Shown one piece after another: positions 1 through 9,015 of a stretch of DNA of 64,000 nucleotides. Made by a program: the position numbers and the translations under genes. Source of the DNA: Pseudomonadota bacterium (GTDB taxonomy: Bacteria > Pseudomonadota > Gammaproteobacteria > Burkholderiales > Burkholderiaceae_C); NCBI GenBank assembly GCA_963205115.1, contig CAUJHV010000075.1:49318-113317 (forward strand), read 5' to 3'. The number at the start of each line of letters is the position of its first letter. The first letter of the stretch is position 1. The notes under the pieces are model-generated. The model saw nothing but the letters and a program-made list of their open reading frames with translations, was not told where the DNA came from and did not search any database.

Positions 1-129
1 CCCAAGGCCATCGACCTCAACCGCATCGCCGCGCCGCCGGCGGACCCGTCCGTGCCGCCGTTCCGGCGCGCGCTGCGCGACGACATGCCGCCGCAGGCAC
101 GCTGGATCCGCAGCCTCGTCATCGAGTAG
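1..129 (+). CDS. C-terminal end of an unidentified protein (truncated by window edge)
   Basis: Frame 1 is open from the first base to a TAG at 127-129 and gives 42 residues ending RSLVIE. The tail is rich in Pro and Arg (for example APPADPSVPPFRRAL) and shows no recognisable motif. High third-position GC and the clean stop 59 bases before the next gene support real coding. The family cannot be named from this fragment. Its end lies next to the operator region of the TetR gene, so it is probably a separate transcription unit. Confidence 0.5.
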   Translation, partial: PKAIDLNRIAAPPADPSVPPFRRALRDDMPPQARWIRSLVIE

Positions 130-156
130 CGCCGGGCCCCGAGTGGGTGGCTTGAA

Positions 157-189
157 ACGTATACGACGTATAGTAAGATCCGTCGTATA
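157..189. promoter_or_regulatory. Putative TetR operator overlapping the start codon of its own gene
   Basis: A near-perfect palindrome, TATACG-A-CGTATA, lies at 160-172. In addition TATACGACG (160-168) is repeated inverted as CGTCGTATA at 181-189, with 12 bases between. The second arm ends on the A of the ATG of the TetR gene. The stretch is AT-richer than its surroundings. Paired symmetric sites at the start of a TetR gene are typical of autorepression, so the regulator and the coupled PEP-synthase-like gene are probably controlled here. Confidence 0.6.
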
Positions 190-851
190 TGAATCAAGCC
201 GCATCGGATTCCACCCCCGCCGCCGGTGACGACGGCGCTGCGCCCGGCCGCCGCGAACGCAAGCGCCAGCAGCTGGCCGACCACCTGGCCGACACCGCCT
301 GGGACATGTTCCAGGCCTTCGGCTTCGACGCCGTGAGCATGGAAGCCATCGCCGAAGCCGCGGACGTGGCCAAGGCGACGCTCTACAAGCACTTCCCGGT
401 CAAGGGCGCGCTGCTGAGCCACCGGCTGCACCGCGAACTGGCCGAAGGCGCGCCGCGCTACCGCGCCGAGCTCGCGCGCTTGCCCGACACACGCGCGCGT
501 TTCCGTGCCTATCTGCAGGCCTCGGTGGACTGGATCGACGGCCACAAGGCGCTGTTTGCGCCCTATGTGCGCTACCGGCTGCAGACCATGATGGAGGTTG
601 TCGGTCCGGACGCGCGCGTCGAGCAGCGCAGCGGCACATCGGCCATCTTCCTGTCGCTGTTGACGCACGGCCAGGCCATCGGCGACGTGCGCCGCGATGT
701 GGACGCGGTGGCGCTCACCGATGCCTTCCACGCGCTGTACCTGGCCACGCTGACGCGCTGGCTGGTGGAGCCGACGCTGGATTTGCGCGCGGCCTTCGAC
801 CGCATGCTCGATATCTTTTTCGGCGGCGCCGGACAGGAGCGCCGGCCATGA
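189..851 (+). CDS. TetR/AcrR family transcriptional repressor
   Basis: A 220-residue one-component repressor. After a disordered 20-residue Ala/Gly/Asp lead comes the TetR DNA-binding domain (about residues 22-70): a first helix with RERKRQQLADHL, then the helix-turn-helix segment SMEAIAEAADVAKATLYKHF, which is the family signature. The rest is the helical ligand-binding domain; its inducer cannot be predicted. The last four bases (ATGA) overlap the start of the downstream PEP-synthase-like gene, so the two are translationally coupled and the latter is the likely target. Symmetric operator-like repeats cover its own start codon. The family call is sure; the ligand is unknown. Confidence 0.9.
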   Translation: MNQAASDSTPAAGDDGAAPGRRERKRQQLADHLADTAWDMFQAFGFDAVSMEAIAEAADVAKATLYKHFPVKGALLSHRLHRELAEGAPRYRAELARLPDTRARFRAYLQASVDWIDGHKALFAPYVRYRLQTMMEVVGPDARVEQRSGTSAIFLSLLTHGQAIGDVRRDVDAVALTDAFHALYLATLTRWLVEPTLDLRAAFDRMLDIFFGGAGQERRP

Positions 852-3622
852 CGCACGACCTGCTCTTGACCGACTGGGCCGCGATCGCGGCGGCCGACCC
901 GGCGCAGACCGGCGGCAAGGCCGGCAACCTCGCGCGGCTGGCGCGCTACGGCTTACCGGTGCCGCCGGGGTTGTGCCTGCCGACGGCCGTGCACGACGCG
1001 TGGCTGCAGGCCTCGGGCTTGCGGCCTGAATTGCTGCAGTTGTGCGAAGTGGGCGATGCCGCCACACCGGCGCAGTGGCAGGCGCTGCGCGCGCGGCTGG
1101 CGCAGGTGCCGGTGCCGCAGGCGCTGCGCGCGGCCTGGCAGGAGGCGGTGCGAGGGCCGGCCGCCTGGGCGGCGGGCGCGCCGCTGGCGGTGCGGTCGTC
1201 ATCGCCGCAGGAGGATTCGGCCCAGGCTTCGTTTGCGGGCATCCACCACTCGGTGCTGAATGTGCGGGCGCACGAAGGTCACCTGCCGCGGGGCGCGGCG
1301 GAGGAACTGCACGCGCTCGCCGACTCGAACGACGGGCCGAGCAGGCAGGGCGATGACACCTTCTGGCAAGCCGTCGTCGCTGTCTGGTGCTCGCTGTGGA
1401 CGCCGGCCGCGGCCGCCTACCGCACGCGCATGGGCCTGGCGCACGACCAGGCGCGCATGGCGGTGCTGGTGATGCCGCTGATCCCGGCGCAGGCCAGCGG
1501 CATCGGCTTCACGCACGAGCCGGCCACAGGTCGGCCGGACCGGCTGCTCATCCACGCCAACTGGGGCCTGGGCGAGAGCCTGGTGGGCGGCCACGCACGC
1601 GGCGACGAGATCGTGCTGGCCAGCAGCCCGCTGGACCACCGCGTGCAGTGGCTGTCCCAGCGCATCGGCGAAAAACAGCAGCGCAGCGTGCAGCAGGACA
1701 GCGGCGGCACGCGCCTGGACACACCCGACGCGGCGCGGCGCGCGCAGCCGGTGCTGACGCGCGAGCAGGCGGAGCAACTCGGCGGCCTGCTGCAGCGGGC
1801 GGCGCTGGCGCTGGACTGGGAGCGGCCGGCCTTCGACTGCGAATGGGCCTGGGACGGCACGCGTTTCTGGATCCTGCAGGCGCGCCCGATCACGGCGATG
1901 GCGCGCCACACCTACGCCGCGCTGCGTGAGCAGCCGGAGATCCTCAGCCGCGGCAACGTGCGCGAGATCTCGCCCTTTCCCCTGCAGCCCATCGACTGGA
2001 GCGCGACGCAAGCCGTGGCCTTTCCGATCAGTGACGCGGCCCCGCGCGCCGGCGGATTCCCGATGCCACCCGCGCTGCCGCGTCTGGCGCTGCGCCAGGG
2101 CTATCTGTACCTGAACATGTCGCTGATGCAGTGGGAGTCCTGGGCGGCCTACGCGATGGAACCGGCGGACTTCAACCGCATGATCGGCGGGCACCATGGC
2201 GAGGTCCGCGCGCCCGCCGCGACCTGGCGTGACCAGCTGCGACGTGCCGCTGGTTTTGCGCGTTATCTCGCCTTCACGCCCGGGCTGCGGCGGCTGGGCC
2301 GGCGGCAGACCGGCGAGGTGCTGCGCTACTCGCGGGCGCAGGCGCAGAAGGCGCTGCCCGGCGACGACGCCGGCCTGGCGCGCCTGTGGCGCGAACGCAC
2401 CGATTGGTACGGCCGGATGCAAGGTGTCATCTTCCTGCAGGGCTCGGCCGGGGCCAGCATGTGGATGCTGGTCCAGCTGATCGAGCGCTATCTGCCCGGC
2501 GAAGGCCACGCGCTGGCCAGCGCCATGCTCGCCGGCGGCGAGCCCAGCGTGACGGCGCAGCAAAGCCTGGATCTCGCGGACGTGGCGCGCGTGGCGCAGG
2601 CCGACCCGCTGGCGCGGGCCTGGCTCGAGCGCTTTGACCGGGCGAACGCCGAAGCGCCTGCAGCGGGCGCCGGCGGCGCCAGCGACGCCAGCAACTGGGA
2701 ATCGCTGCCCGCGGACAACCCCTTCCGGCAGGCCTTCGCCGCTTTTCTGGACCGTTATGGCCACCGCGCGACCTACGAGACCTATACGCGGCACCCACGC
2801 TGGCGCGAGACGCCTGAGTACCTGCTGCGGCAGCTCACCGGGCTGATGGCGCTGGACCTGCGCGCCGTGCGCGACGCTGCGCCCGCCCAGCAGGCGATGG
2901 TGCGTGCGCAGCGCGCGCTGCCGTGGTGGCAGGCCCTGCGCCTGAAACCGCTGGTGAACATGGCGCGGCAGGAATTCAGCGACCGCGAACGCGCCCGCAG
3001 CGCCGTGATGAGCGCCATCGAACCCGCGCGCGGGCTGCTGCTGACGCTGGGCGAACGCTGGGTGGCGCGCGGCTGGCTCACGCGCGCCGACGACAGCTTC
3101 TTCCTCACCGCGCCGGAGTTGCTGGGCGCCCTGGACGGCGAGCGAGACGGCCCGGGCCTGCGCGCGCTGGCAGACGACCGCCGCGTGCGCTTCGACCTGC
3201 AGTGCCGGCGGGATGACGTGCCGGACGTGCTGCTGGAAGGCGCGCCAGGCATGGCGGCGCCGGCGGGCGCGGACGAGCCTGTGGCCGCGTCCGCCAGCCA
3301 GGCGGTGTTCCACGGCGTGTGCGTGGGCCGCGGCCAGGCCACGGGCGCGGCCTGCACGATGCAGTCGCCGCAGGAGGGTGCCAAGCTGCGCCCAGGCGAC
3401 ATCCTGGTCGTGCCCTCGACCGACCCGTCCTGGACGCCGCTGTTCCTGAAGGTGGGCGGGCTGGTGATGGAAACCGGCGGCTTCCTCTCGCACGGCGCGA
3501 TCGTGGCACGCGAATTTGGCATCCCGGCCGTCGTGAACGTGCCCGGCATCATGCGCCGCGTGCGTGACGGCCAGCAGTTGCAGGTGGACGCGGCGAGCGC
3601 CACGGTGCGGGTGCTGGCCTGA
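848..3622 (+). CDS. PEP-synthase / rifampin-phosphotransferase-like dikinase
   Basis: A 924-residue protein with an N-terminal ATP-grasp domain of the PPDK/PEP-synthase type (about residues 10-350; GGKAGNLARL near residue 22, and the nucleotide-binding RSSSPQEDSAQASFAG). A long helical middle region has no clear family signal. The C-terminal swivelling phosphohistidine domain carries METGGFLSHGAIVAREFG with the phospho-accepting His at 882. The protein ends right after this domain, so the PEP/pyruvate TIM barrel of true PEP synthase is missing. ATP-grasp, a central binding region and a terminal His domain match rifampin phosphotransferases (about 870 residues), which phosphorylate a bound small molecule. 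The substrate is unknown. It is coupled to the TetR gene by a 4-base overlap, consistent with an inducible response to a xenobiotic. Confidence 0.8.
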   Translation: MTHDLLLTDWAAIAAADPAQTGGKAGNLARLARYGLPVPPGLCLPTAVHDAWLQASGLRPELLQLCEVGDAATPAQWQALRARLAQVPVPQALRAAWQEAVRGPAAWAAGAPLAVRSSSPQEDSAQASFAGIHHSVLNVRAHEGHLPRGAAEELHALADSNDGPSRQGDDTFWQAVVAVWCSLWTPAAAAYRTRMGLAHDQARMAVLVMPLIPAQASGIGFTHEPATGRPDRLLIHANWGLGESLVGGHARGDEIVLASSPLDHRVQWLSQRIGEKQQRSVQQDSGGTRLDTPDAARRAQPVLTREQAEQLGGLLQRAALALDWERPAFDCEWAWDGTRFWILQARPITAMARHTYAALREQPEILSRGNVREISPFPLQPIDWSATQAVAFPISDAAPRAGGFPMPPALPRLALRQGYLYLNMSLMQWESWAAYAMEPADFNRMIGGHHGEVRAPAATWRDQLRRAAGFARYLAFTPGLRRLGRRQTGEVLRYSRAQAQKALPGDDAGLARLWRERTDWYGRMQGVIFLQGSAGASMWMLVQLIERYLPGEGHALASAMLAGGEPSVTAQQSLDLADVARVAQADPLARAWLERFDRANAEAPAAGAGGASDASNWESLPADNPFRQAFAAFLDRYGHRATYETYTRHPRWRETPEYLLRQLTGLMALDLRAVRDAAPAQQAMVRAQRALPWWQALRLKPLVNMARQEFSDRERARSAVMSAIEPARGLLLTLGERWVARGWLTRADDSFFLTAPELLGALDGERDGPGLRALADDRRVRFDLQCRRDDVPDVLLEGAPGMAAPAGADEPVAASASQAVFHGVCVGRGQATGAACTMQSPQEGAKLRPGDILVVPSTDPSWTPLFLKVGGLVMETGGFLSHGAIVAREFGIPAVVNVPGIMRRVRDGQQLQVDAASATVRVLA

Positions 3623-3652
3623 GCCTGCGCCAGTCGCTGGTACGCTGCGGGC

Positions 3653-4765
3653 ATGTGCAGCATACCGACCCGGCCAGCGGACCTGTCACGTCGTACCGCT
3701 GTGGCGGCAAACGGGCGGCGAAACTCTCTGGCCGAGGCCAGCCAGGGCCGGTGGGCAAGGCTGGCCAGCACCGCGACGGCCCTCTCGCTGGTGGCCTGTG
3801 CGACGGATGCGCCCGCACCCGGGTCCGCCCACGCGCCGTTGGGTTCGGCTCCTGCTTTGTCGTCGGCCGCAGCTGTCTCCGCGCCGGGCGCGAGCGCCCC
3901 GGTGGCGGCTCTTGTCGATATCGACGCGCTGTGGGACTTCAGCTCGCCGGCGCGCAGCGAAGCGCGCTTTCGTGACGCGCAAGCGCGGGCATCGCCGATC
4001 GGCCGGCTGCTGCTGGAGACGCAGATCGCGCGCACCCATGGCCTGCGCCGGGATTTCGCGCGGGCGCGACAGCTCCTGCAAGCCCAGGCGCCGCAGGTCG
4101 CGGCCGCCACGGCATCGCTGGACGGCGCTGCTTCCCAGCCAGGTGACGCGCGGATCGAACTGCGCGTTCGGCAGGCGCTGGAACTCGGCCGCACGCATGC
4201 CTCTGCCGCCCACCGCGATCAGGAGATCAGCGACGCCGATCGCGAGACCGCGCGACGCCTGTTCCTGGACGCGGCGCAGCAGGCCGCGGCAGCCCGTCTG
4301 GATGCGCTGGCCATCGACGCGCTGCACATGATGGTCTTCGTCGATACGGCCCCGGCGCAGCAGATCGTCTGGAACCGCCGCGCGCTGGACATGGCGCTGC
4401 GTTCGGACCAGCCGCGGGGCCGCCGCTGGGAAGGCTCGCTGCAGAACAACCTGGGATGGGCCTTGCAGGAGCAGGGCGACCTGGACGGTGCGATGCAGGC
4501 CTATCGGGCATCGCGTGCCGCCTATGCGCGCGACGGCCGCACGCGGCCCGTGCGCTTTGCCGACTGGATGATTGCGCGTGTGCTGCGGCTTCAGGGCCGG
4601 CTGCGCGATGCACTGGCGATGCAGCTCGAACTCGAGCGCGCCTGGGACGCTGACGGCGCGCCCGACCCGGAGGTGTTCGAAGAGCTCGAACTGCTCCATC
4701 GCGCGCTGGGCGATGAGTCGCAGGCGCAACGGGCGGCTGCGCGGCGCAAGGCGCTGCCGTCGTGA
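3653..4765 (+). CDS. TPR-containing putative lipoprotein
   Basis: A 370-residue protein. A basic stretch and hydrophobic segment end in a lipobox-like LSLVAC near residue 48, so the mature protein would be lipid-anchored; the true start may be a later GTG, because the segment before the lipobox is long for a signal peptide. An Ala/Pro-rich linker follows. The C-terminal half has tetratricopeptide-like helix pairs (SLQNNLGWALQEQGDLDGAM, then VLRLQGRLRDALAMQLELER and a third ending in GDESQAQRA). Such repeats usually scaffold protein contacts. No enzyme motif is visible. It starts 30 bases after the PEP-synthase-like gene and may be co-transcribed with it. Confidence 0.7.
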   Translation: MCSIPTRPADLSRRTAVAANGRRNSLAEASQGRWARLASTATALSLVACATDAPAPGSAHAPLGSAPALSSAAAVSAPGASAPVAALVDIDALWDFSSPARSEARFRDAQARASPIGRLLLETQIARTHGLRRDFARARQLLQAQAPQVAAATASLDGAASQPGDARIELRVRQALELGRTHASAAHRDQEISDADRETARRLFLDAAQQAAAARLDALAIDALHMMVFVDTAPAQQIVWNRRALDMALRSDQPRGRRWEGSLQNNLGWALQEQGDLDGAMQAYRASRAAYARDGRTRPVRFADWMIARVLRLQGRLRDALAMQLELERAWDADGAPDPEVFEELELLHRALGDESQAQRAAARRKALPS

Positions 4766-4781
4766 TGCGCGCCGGGCGGGC

Positions 4782-5465
4782 TCAGCGTGTGGCCGGCCGG
4801 TGCTCCGCCAGCGCGGCAAAGACGCCCAGCAACACGTAGACGGCCGCTGACGCACGCCGGCCCCAGACCTGCAGTCGAGGCCCGCGCGAGAGCCACGGAC
4901 GAAGCCACGCCGCACCCAGCGCATAGGCTGTGTCGGTGACCGCGGCAATGGCCACGAACGTGGCGCCCAGGCCGAGGGTCTGGACCAGAACCGAAGCGCC
5001 GGGCTGCACGAATGGCGGCAGGAAGGCGGCGAAGAACAGCGTGGTCTTGGGATTGAGCAAGGCCACCCAGAAGGCCTCGCGGAAGCTGCCGGGCGCCGCG
5101 CGCGGGCTGTCGGCCGTGGCCGTCGCTTCGTTGCCCGCAGGTCCGCGTCCGTCTACGCAGGCGTCCGGCTGAGCCGACGACTCGACCGTGGCCGCCGGCG
5201 CGCGCCAGGCGCGCAGGCCCAGGTACAGCAAATAGGCCGCGCCAGCCCACTTCAGCACCGTGAAGGCCAGCGCCGAACTGGCCAGCACGGCGGCCAGGCC
5301 CAGCGCCGCAGCCACTGCATTCGCGAAGTTGCCCAATGCCACGCCGGCCACCGACAACAGCGCCGCACGCCGTCCTGCAGCCAGCGCGCGGGCGACGATG
5401 AACAGCACGCCGGGGCCCGGCGTGACGGCCAGGGCCAGGCTGGCCAGCAGGAAGAGGGGGGACAT
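4782..5465 (-). CDS. LysE/RhtB family amino-acid exporter
   Basis: A 227-residue inner-membrane protein read from the ATG giving MSPLFLLASLALAVTPGPGV. That start is chosen because the family begins at this point with the conserved TPGPG turn. A longer in-frame extension upstream is Arg/Cys-rich and unlike a membrane N-terminus. About six hydrophobic helices follow, with VLKWAGAAYLLYLGLRAWR in helix 3 and the conserved NPKTTLFFAAFLPPFV in the second half. A hydrophilic insert of about 40 residues lies in the central loop. Family members export amino acids or homoserine lactones by proton exchange; the substrate is not predictable. It is convergent with the TPR gene, 16 bases away. Confidence 0.87.
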   Translation of the reverse strand: MSPLFLLASLALAVTPGPGVLFIVARALAAGRRAALLSVAGVALGNFANAVAAALGLAAVLASSALAFTVLKWAGAAYLLYLGLRAWRAPAATVESSAQPDACVDGRGPAGNEATATADSPRAAPGSFREAFWVALLNPKTTLFFAAFLPPFVQPGASVLVQTLGLGATFVAIAAVTDTAYALGAAWLRPWLSRGPRLQVWGRRASAAVYVLLGVFAALAEHRPATR

Positions 5466-5630
5466 GTGTGCCGATCCGGCGCGGCGCGCGCATGCGCATG
5501 GCGCTCGCAAGGTCATATTGTCCCGCCATGCGGTCCTGGCCTGGTTTCCCGGCTTGCCTGGGTCGCCGATCTCCGGGCTCGGGCCATGGCGTCAGTGGGC
5601 TGAAGGGCTGCGACGAGTAAGCTTGCACCC

Positions 5631-5999
5631 ATGAAACGTCATTCCCGCTCGTCCGGCTCTTCTTCCTTGTTGATGCGGCAATCCGCCGAACTGGCCGTGG
5701 CAGCACCATCCGTGGTGGCCCATCGGCTCACGCAGATGGCCCGCGCCGGGATGCGCCCCGGGCCGGCCGATCACGCCGAGATGCAGCGCATGACCACCGA
5801 AAAGCTCATGGCCTTCCAGCAGGGCTGGATGGCCATGTGGATCGAGGCCATGCGCTGGCCCTGGACGATCATGAGCGGTGGCATGGGCGGCTTGGGCAGC
5901 ATGACGCCCTGGGTGCGCATGGCATCGGCGGGGTTGACGCCGGTGCACCGCACGGCCACGGCCAATGCGCGCCGGCTGGGTCGCCGTCAAGGCCGCTGA
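5631..5999 (+). CDS. Phasin-like polyhydroxyalkanoate granule protein
   Basis: A 122-residue basic protein resembling small Burkholderiales proteins annotated as PHA-granule phasins. An N-terminal helix contains SAELAVAAPSVVAHRLTQMA. An amphipathic middle helix (AEMQRMTTEKLMAFQQGWMAMW) and a Gly/Met-rich hydrophobic stretch (MSGGMGGLGSM) follow, and it ends with an Arg-rich tail. Phasins coat storage granules in the cytoplasm. The presence of phaR at 14.6 kb shows that the organism makes such granules. The assignment rests on overall pattern, not a catalytic motif, so the granule role is likely but unproven. Confidence 0.6.
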   Translation: MKRHSRSSGSSSLLMRQSAELAVAAPSVVAHRLTQMARAGMRPGPADHAEMQRMTTEKLMAFQQGWMAMWIEAMRWPWTIMSGGMGGLGSMTPWVRMASAGLTPVHRTATANARRLGRRQGR

Positions 6000-6016
6000 G
6001 ACACGCAGTTGCGACG

Positions 6017-6478
6017 TTAGCTGTCGGCGCCTGCCTCGCGCAGCGCCGCGTCACCCGCGGCCGCGTCGTCCTTGGTCATCAGAAATTTGACGATCCCGTG
6101 CGGGAAGACGTCCAGCGCGTGCGCCTGGCGATACCCGTGTCGGGCGTAGAAAGCCGGCGCCTGGAAGCTGAAGGTTTCCAGGTAGAAGCGGCGGCAGCCC
6201 TGGCTGCGTGCGTGCGCCTCGAAGGCCCGCAGCAGTTGCGAGCCGAGCCCCTGGCCGCGCCTGGCGGGCTCCACCCAGAGTTGCTGCAGTTCGCAGCACG
6301 TGCCCCAGCGCCGGCCGATGGCGCCGCCGAGCAGTGCGCCGTCGTCGCCATGCGCCACGCACGACAGCGGCCGCACCTCGTGCAGCGGCGCGGCGCGGTC
6401 GTTGGCGTCGCCCAGGCCGTCGTCGATGAGCCGCGCATCGGCGGCGGGCAGTTCGTCGTGTGTCGTGATGATCGCCAT
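6017..6478 (-). CDS. GNAT family N-acetyltransferase
   Basis: A 153-residue acetyl-CoA-dependent acetyltransferase. Motif A of the GNAT fold is clear: LQQLWVEPARRGQGLGSQLL contains the RGQGLG pyrophosphate-binding loop. Motif B follows with FQAPAFYARHGYRQ. The ATG giving MAIITTHDELP is preferred because family members start about here; an ATG five codons earlier (6493) and a GTG ten codons earlier (6508) are alternatives. The gene lies 7 bases or less downstream of the EamA permease gene, so the two probably share a transcript. The acceptor substrate is not predictable. Confidence 0.85.
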   Translation of the reverse strand: MAIITTHDELPAADARLIDDGLGDANDRAAPLHEVRPLSCVAHGDDGALLGGAIGRRWGTCCELQQLWVEPARRGQGLGSQLLRAFEAHARSQGCRRFYLETFSFQAPAFYARHGYRQAHALDVFPHGIVKFLMTKDDAAAGDAALREAGADS

Positions 6479-6485
6479 GCGCGAA

Positions 6486-7409
6486 TCATCCATTCTTCTC
6501 GGTGCCACCGGACAGCGCCGATGCGGCGGGTGCCGCCGCCGGTCGCGTCGCCCACCACACGCTGCCCACGCACAGCGCGATGCCGCCCAGCGACAGCCAC
6601 TGCGGCTTCCAGCCTTCGAACAGGGCCGACAGCGCCAGTGCGATCACCGGCGTGAGCACGCTGGTCAGCGCGGCGCGTCCGGGGCCTTCGCGTTCGGCCA
6701 GGCGGAAATAGGTGAGGAAGGCGATGACCGAGCCGAACGCCGCCAGGTACAGCAGCGAGGTCCACCAGACCACCGAGTGGCCCGGAGCCAGGCTCTGCCC
6801 GCTGGCCAGTGCCACGAGCACCAGGAAGGCCGAGGCCGCGCCCATGCACCAGGCCAGCAAGGGCACCAATCCCACGCCGCGTGCGGTGAGCTTGAGTGTC
6901 ATCACATTGCCCGCGCAGGCGCCGGCCACCGCCAGCAAGCCCATCGCCAGGCCGAAGCCTGCCTGGGGCCGCGCGCGGGTGCTGACCACTTCCGGCCAGA
7001 AGATCATCGCCACGCCGGCCACGCCCAGCAGCGCGCACAGGCCGAAGCGCAGCGTGAACGGCCGCTGGAAGAACACGCGGCCGGTGACGGCATTGACGAA
7101 GACCATCAAGGTGAACAGGACGGCCTCCAGCCCGCTGGGGATGTGCCGTTCCGATTCGTAGATGGCGGCGTAGTTGACGCCGTATTGCAGCGCGCCGGTG
7201 AACAGCACCCAGCCCAGCGTGCCGGGCGGCAGCCGCAGGCTCTGGCCGCGCCAGCGCGCGTAGGCCACCAGCATCGACGCGGCCAGTGCGAAGCGCCAGG
7301 CCACACCGCCCAGCGGCGTGCTCTCGGCGAGCTGGTAGAGGATGACGTGCCAGGTGGACGCCCAGATGAGCGTGGGCGTCCAGAAGAGCCAGCGGGTGGA
7401 GATCGACAT
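6486..7409 (-). CDS. EamA/DMT superfamily transporter
   Basis: A 307-residue integral membrane protein with ten predicted helices in two repeated EamA halves. The first starts at LFWTPTLIWASTWHVILYQL and the second near GFGLAMGLLAVAGACAGNVM. Conserved features include EAVLFTLMVFVNAV in repeat 1 and LTSVLTPVIALALSALFEGW in repeat 2. These carriers move metabolites such as amino acids or purines across the inner membrane. It ends in a Lys/Asn tail whose stop overlaps possible starts of the acetyltransferase gene. A second EamA member lies at 60.3 kb and is only distantly similar. Confidence 0.88.
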   Translation of the reverse strand: MSISTRWLFWTPTLIWASTWHVILYQLAESTPLGGVAWRFALAASMLVAYARWRGQSLRLPPGTLGWVLFTGALQYGVNYAAIYESERHIPSGLEAVLFTLMVFVNAVTGRVFFQRPFTLRFGLCALLGVAGVAMIFWPEVVSTRARPQAGFGLAMGLLAVAGACAGNVMTLKLTARGVGLVPLLAWCMGAASAFLVLVALASGQSLAPGHSVVWWTSLLYLAAFGSVIAFLTYFRLAEREGPGRAALTSVLTPVIALALSALFEGWKPQWLSLGGIALCVGSVWWATRPAAAPAASALSGGTEKNG

Positions 7410-7471
7410 GGGGCGGCGCAGTATCGCCGTCCCGGTTCAGGCCGCTGCCTGGCGAGGTTTCAGGCGGGGTC

Positions 7472-8287
7472 TCAGGCCGCGCCCAGCACGTGGTGCACCG
7501 CGTGCGGCATCGGCGCGGGCCAGCCGGCTTCGCGGCAGGTGCGCACGATGGTCTCGTTGGTGTCGAAGTACACCTGCCAGTAGTGGTCGGTGTGGCAGTA
7601 GGGGCGCACCGAGATCACCGGGCCGTTGAGGTTGATGTCCAGCAGGTTGACCTCGGGCGGCATCTCGGTGCTGATGTTCGGGATCTTCGCCACAGCCGCG
7701 CGCAGCTTCTCGATCGCCTCGATCGGATCGACCGAGCCCGCCAGCTGCGCCACGCGTTCGACGCGGCGCTCCGGCAGCACGGAGAAGTTCTGGATCGTGT
7801 CGCCGAAGATCTTGCCGTTGCCCACGATGGTCATCACGTTGTCCGGCGTGACCATGGTCGTGCCGAAGAGGCCCAGCTCGCGCACCGTGCCGGTGACGCC
7901 GCCGACGGTGACGAAATCACCGACCTTGAAGGGCCGCAGCACGAGCATGAAGGCGCCGGCGGCGAAGTTGCCCAGCAGGCCGCTCCACGCCGCGCCGATG
8001 GCCACGCCCGCGCCCGCCAGCATCGCGGCGAACGACGTGGTCTGGATGCCGAAGTAGCCCAGGATGCCCAGGACCAGCGCGATATTCAGCGCGATGGTGA
8101 TGATGCTGCCCAGGTACTTGGTCAGCGTCGGGTCCACGTGGTTGCGGTTCATGCCGCGCTGGACGAGGCCGATCACCCAGCCGATCAGCCATCGGCCGAC
8201 CACCCAGAACACGATGGCCGCCAGGACCTTGATGCCCAGTTCGGTGGCGGTGGTGCTCAGAAACTTCTCGATCGAATTTACGTCCAT
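7472..8287 (-). CDS. mscS: Small-conductance mechanosensitive channel, MscS family
   Basis: A 271-residue channel with the compact MscS plan. Three transmembrane helices occupy about residues 15-115; the third is the Gly/Ala-rich pore helix (AAMLAGAGVAIGAAWSGLLG), followed by FAAGAFMLVLRPFKVGDFV. Then come the beta domain (GGVTGTVRELGLFGTTM, DNVMTIVGNGKIFGD) and the alpha/beta C-terminal vestibule. It opens under membrane tension to release solutes after hypo-osmotic shock. A strong ribosome site (AAGAGGAGGT) lies 4 bases before the ATG. Its length is close to that of E. coli MscS (286). It is transcribed alone. Confidence 0.93.
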   Translation of the reverse strand: MDVNSIEKFLSTTATELGIKVLAAIVFWVVGRWLIGWVIGLVQRGMNRNHVDPTLTKYLGSIITIALNIALVLGILGYFGIQTTSFAAMLAGAGVAIGAAWSGLLGNFAAGAFMLVLRPFKVGDFVTVGGVTGTVRELGLFGTTMVTPDNVMTIVGNGKIFGDTIQNFSVLPERRVERVAQLAGSVDPIEAIEKLRAAVAKIPNISTEMPPEVNLLDINLNGPVISVRPYCHTDHYWQVYFDTNETIVRTCREAGWPAPMPHAVHHVLGAA

Positions 8288-8469
8288 GCGGACCTCCTCT
8301 TGTTGTGAAACGAGCGACGCGCAGTGTGCGCGCGGATCGTGACAGTTCTGACGGTTTCGGGAACGCGTTCAGGCAATACGTCACGAAATTCGAGGCGCCT
8401 GCCGGCCGCTCGTGCGGCGCGATCGCACCGCAAGAGACCGGTTTTGTCAGCGGCGGCAGACCGCGCCGC

Positions 8470-9015
8470 TCAGAGGATCTCGGCCGTGTCGACCTCAGCC
8501 GTGCGGCCCACGGGCCGCGCCGGAATGCCCACGACCGTCTGGCCGGGCAGCACGTCGCGCACGACCACCGCATTGGCGCCGATCGTGGCGCGGTCGCCGA
8601 TGACGATGCCGCCCAGCAACTTGGCGCCGGCACCGATGTTCACGTGGCTGCCGATCTGCGGCGCGTCGAAGGGCTTGTCCAGCGAGCGGTTGCCGATGGT
8701 CACGCCCTGGCGCACGATGGTGTGGTCGCCGATCTGCGCACTGCCGTGCACGACGATGCCGTGCTGGTGCTCGAAGATCACGTGCTGGCCGATGCGTGCC
8801 GACGACGGCACTTCGATGCCGTAGACGTTGCGCGCGTGGCGGTAGAGGAAGCGATGAATCACGCGCAGCGGTGCGCGCACCAGGCGCGAGGGCCGTGCGT
8901 CCACCCAGGTGCCGAAACGGTACGCGGCCAGCGCGCGGAAGCCCGGCCGTGTCCAGTCACGCTCGTGGGCGACCCAGTCAGACCGGATGCTTTGCAGCAG
9001 GTCCTGCCATCTCAT
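8470..9015 (-). CDS. Serine O-acetyltransferase-like hexapeptide transferase
   Basis: A 181-residue protein of the left-handed beta-helix acetyltransferase class. A helical N-terminal part (MRWQDLLQSIRSDWVAHERD) is shorter than in housekeeping CysE. From about residue 70 there are hexapeptide repeats (IGQHVIFEHQHGIVVHGSAQIG, with later turns IGSHVNIGAGAKLLG and IGDRATIGANAVVV), ending in VVGIPARPVG. The start overlaps the end of the upstream glycosyltransferase gene by 38 bases in another frame. This pairing suggests it acetylates a sugar in cell-surface polysaccharide assembly rather than serine. Serine acetylation cannot be excluded. Confidence 0.82.
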   Translation of the reverse strand: MRWQDLLQSIRSDWVAHERDWTRPGFRALAAYRFGTWVDARPSRLVRAPLRVIHRFLYRHARNVYGIEVPSSARIGQHVIFEHQHGIVVHGSAQIGDHTIVRQGVTIGNRSLDKPFDAPQIGSHVNIGAGAKLLGGIVIGDRATIGANAVVVRDVLPGQTVVGIPARPVGRTAEVDTAEIL

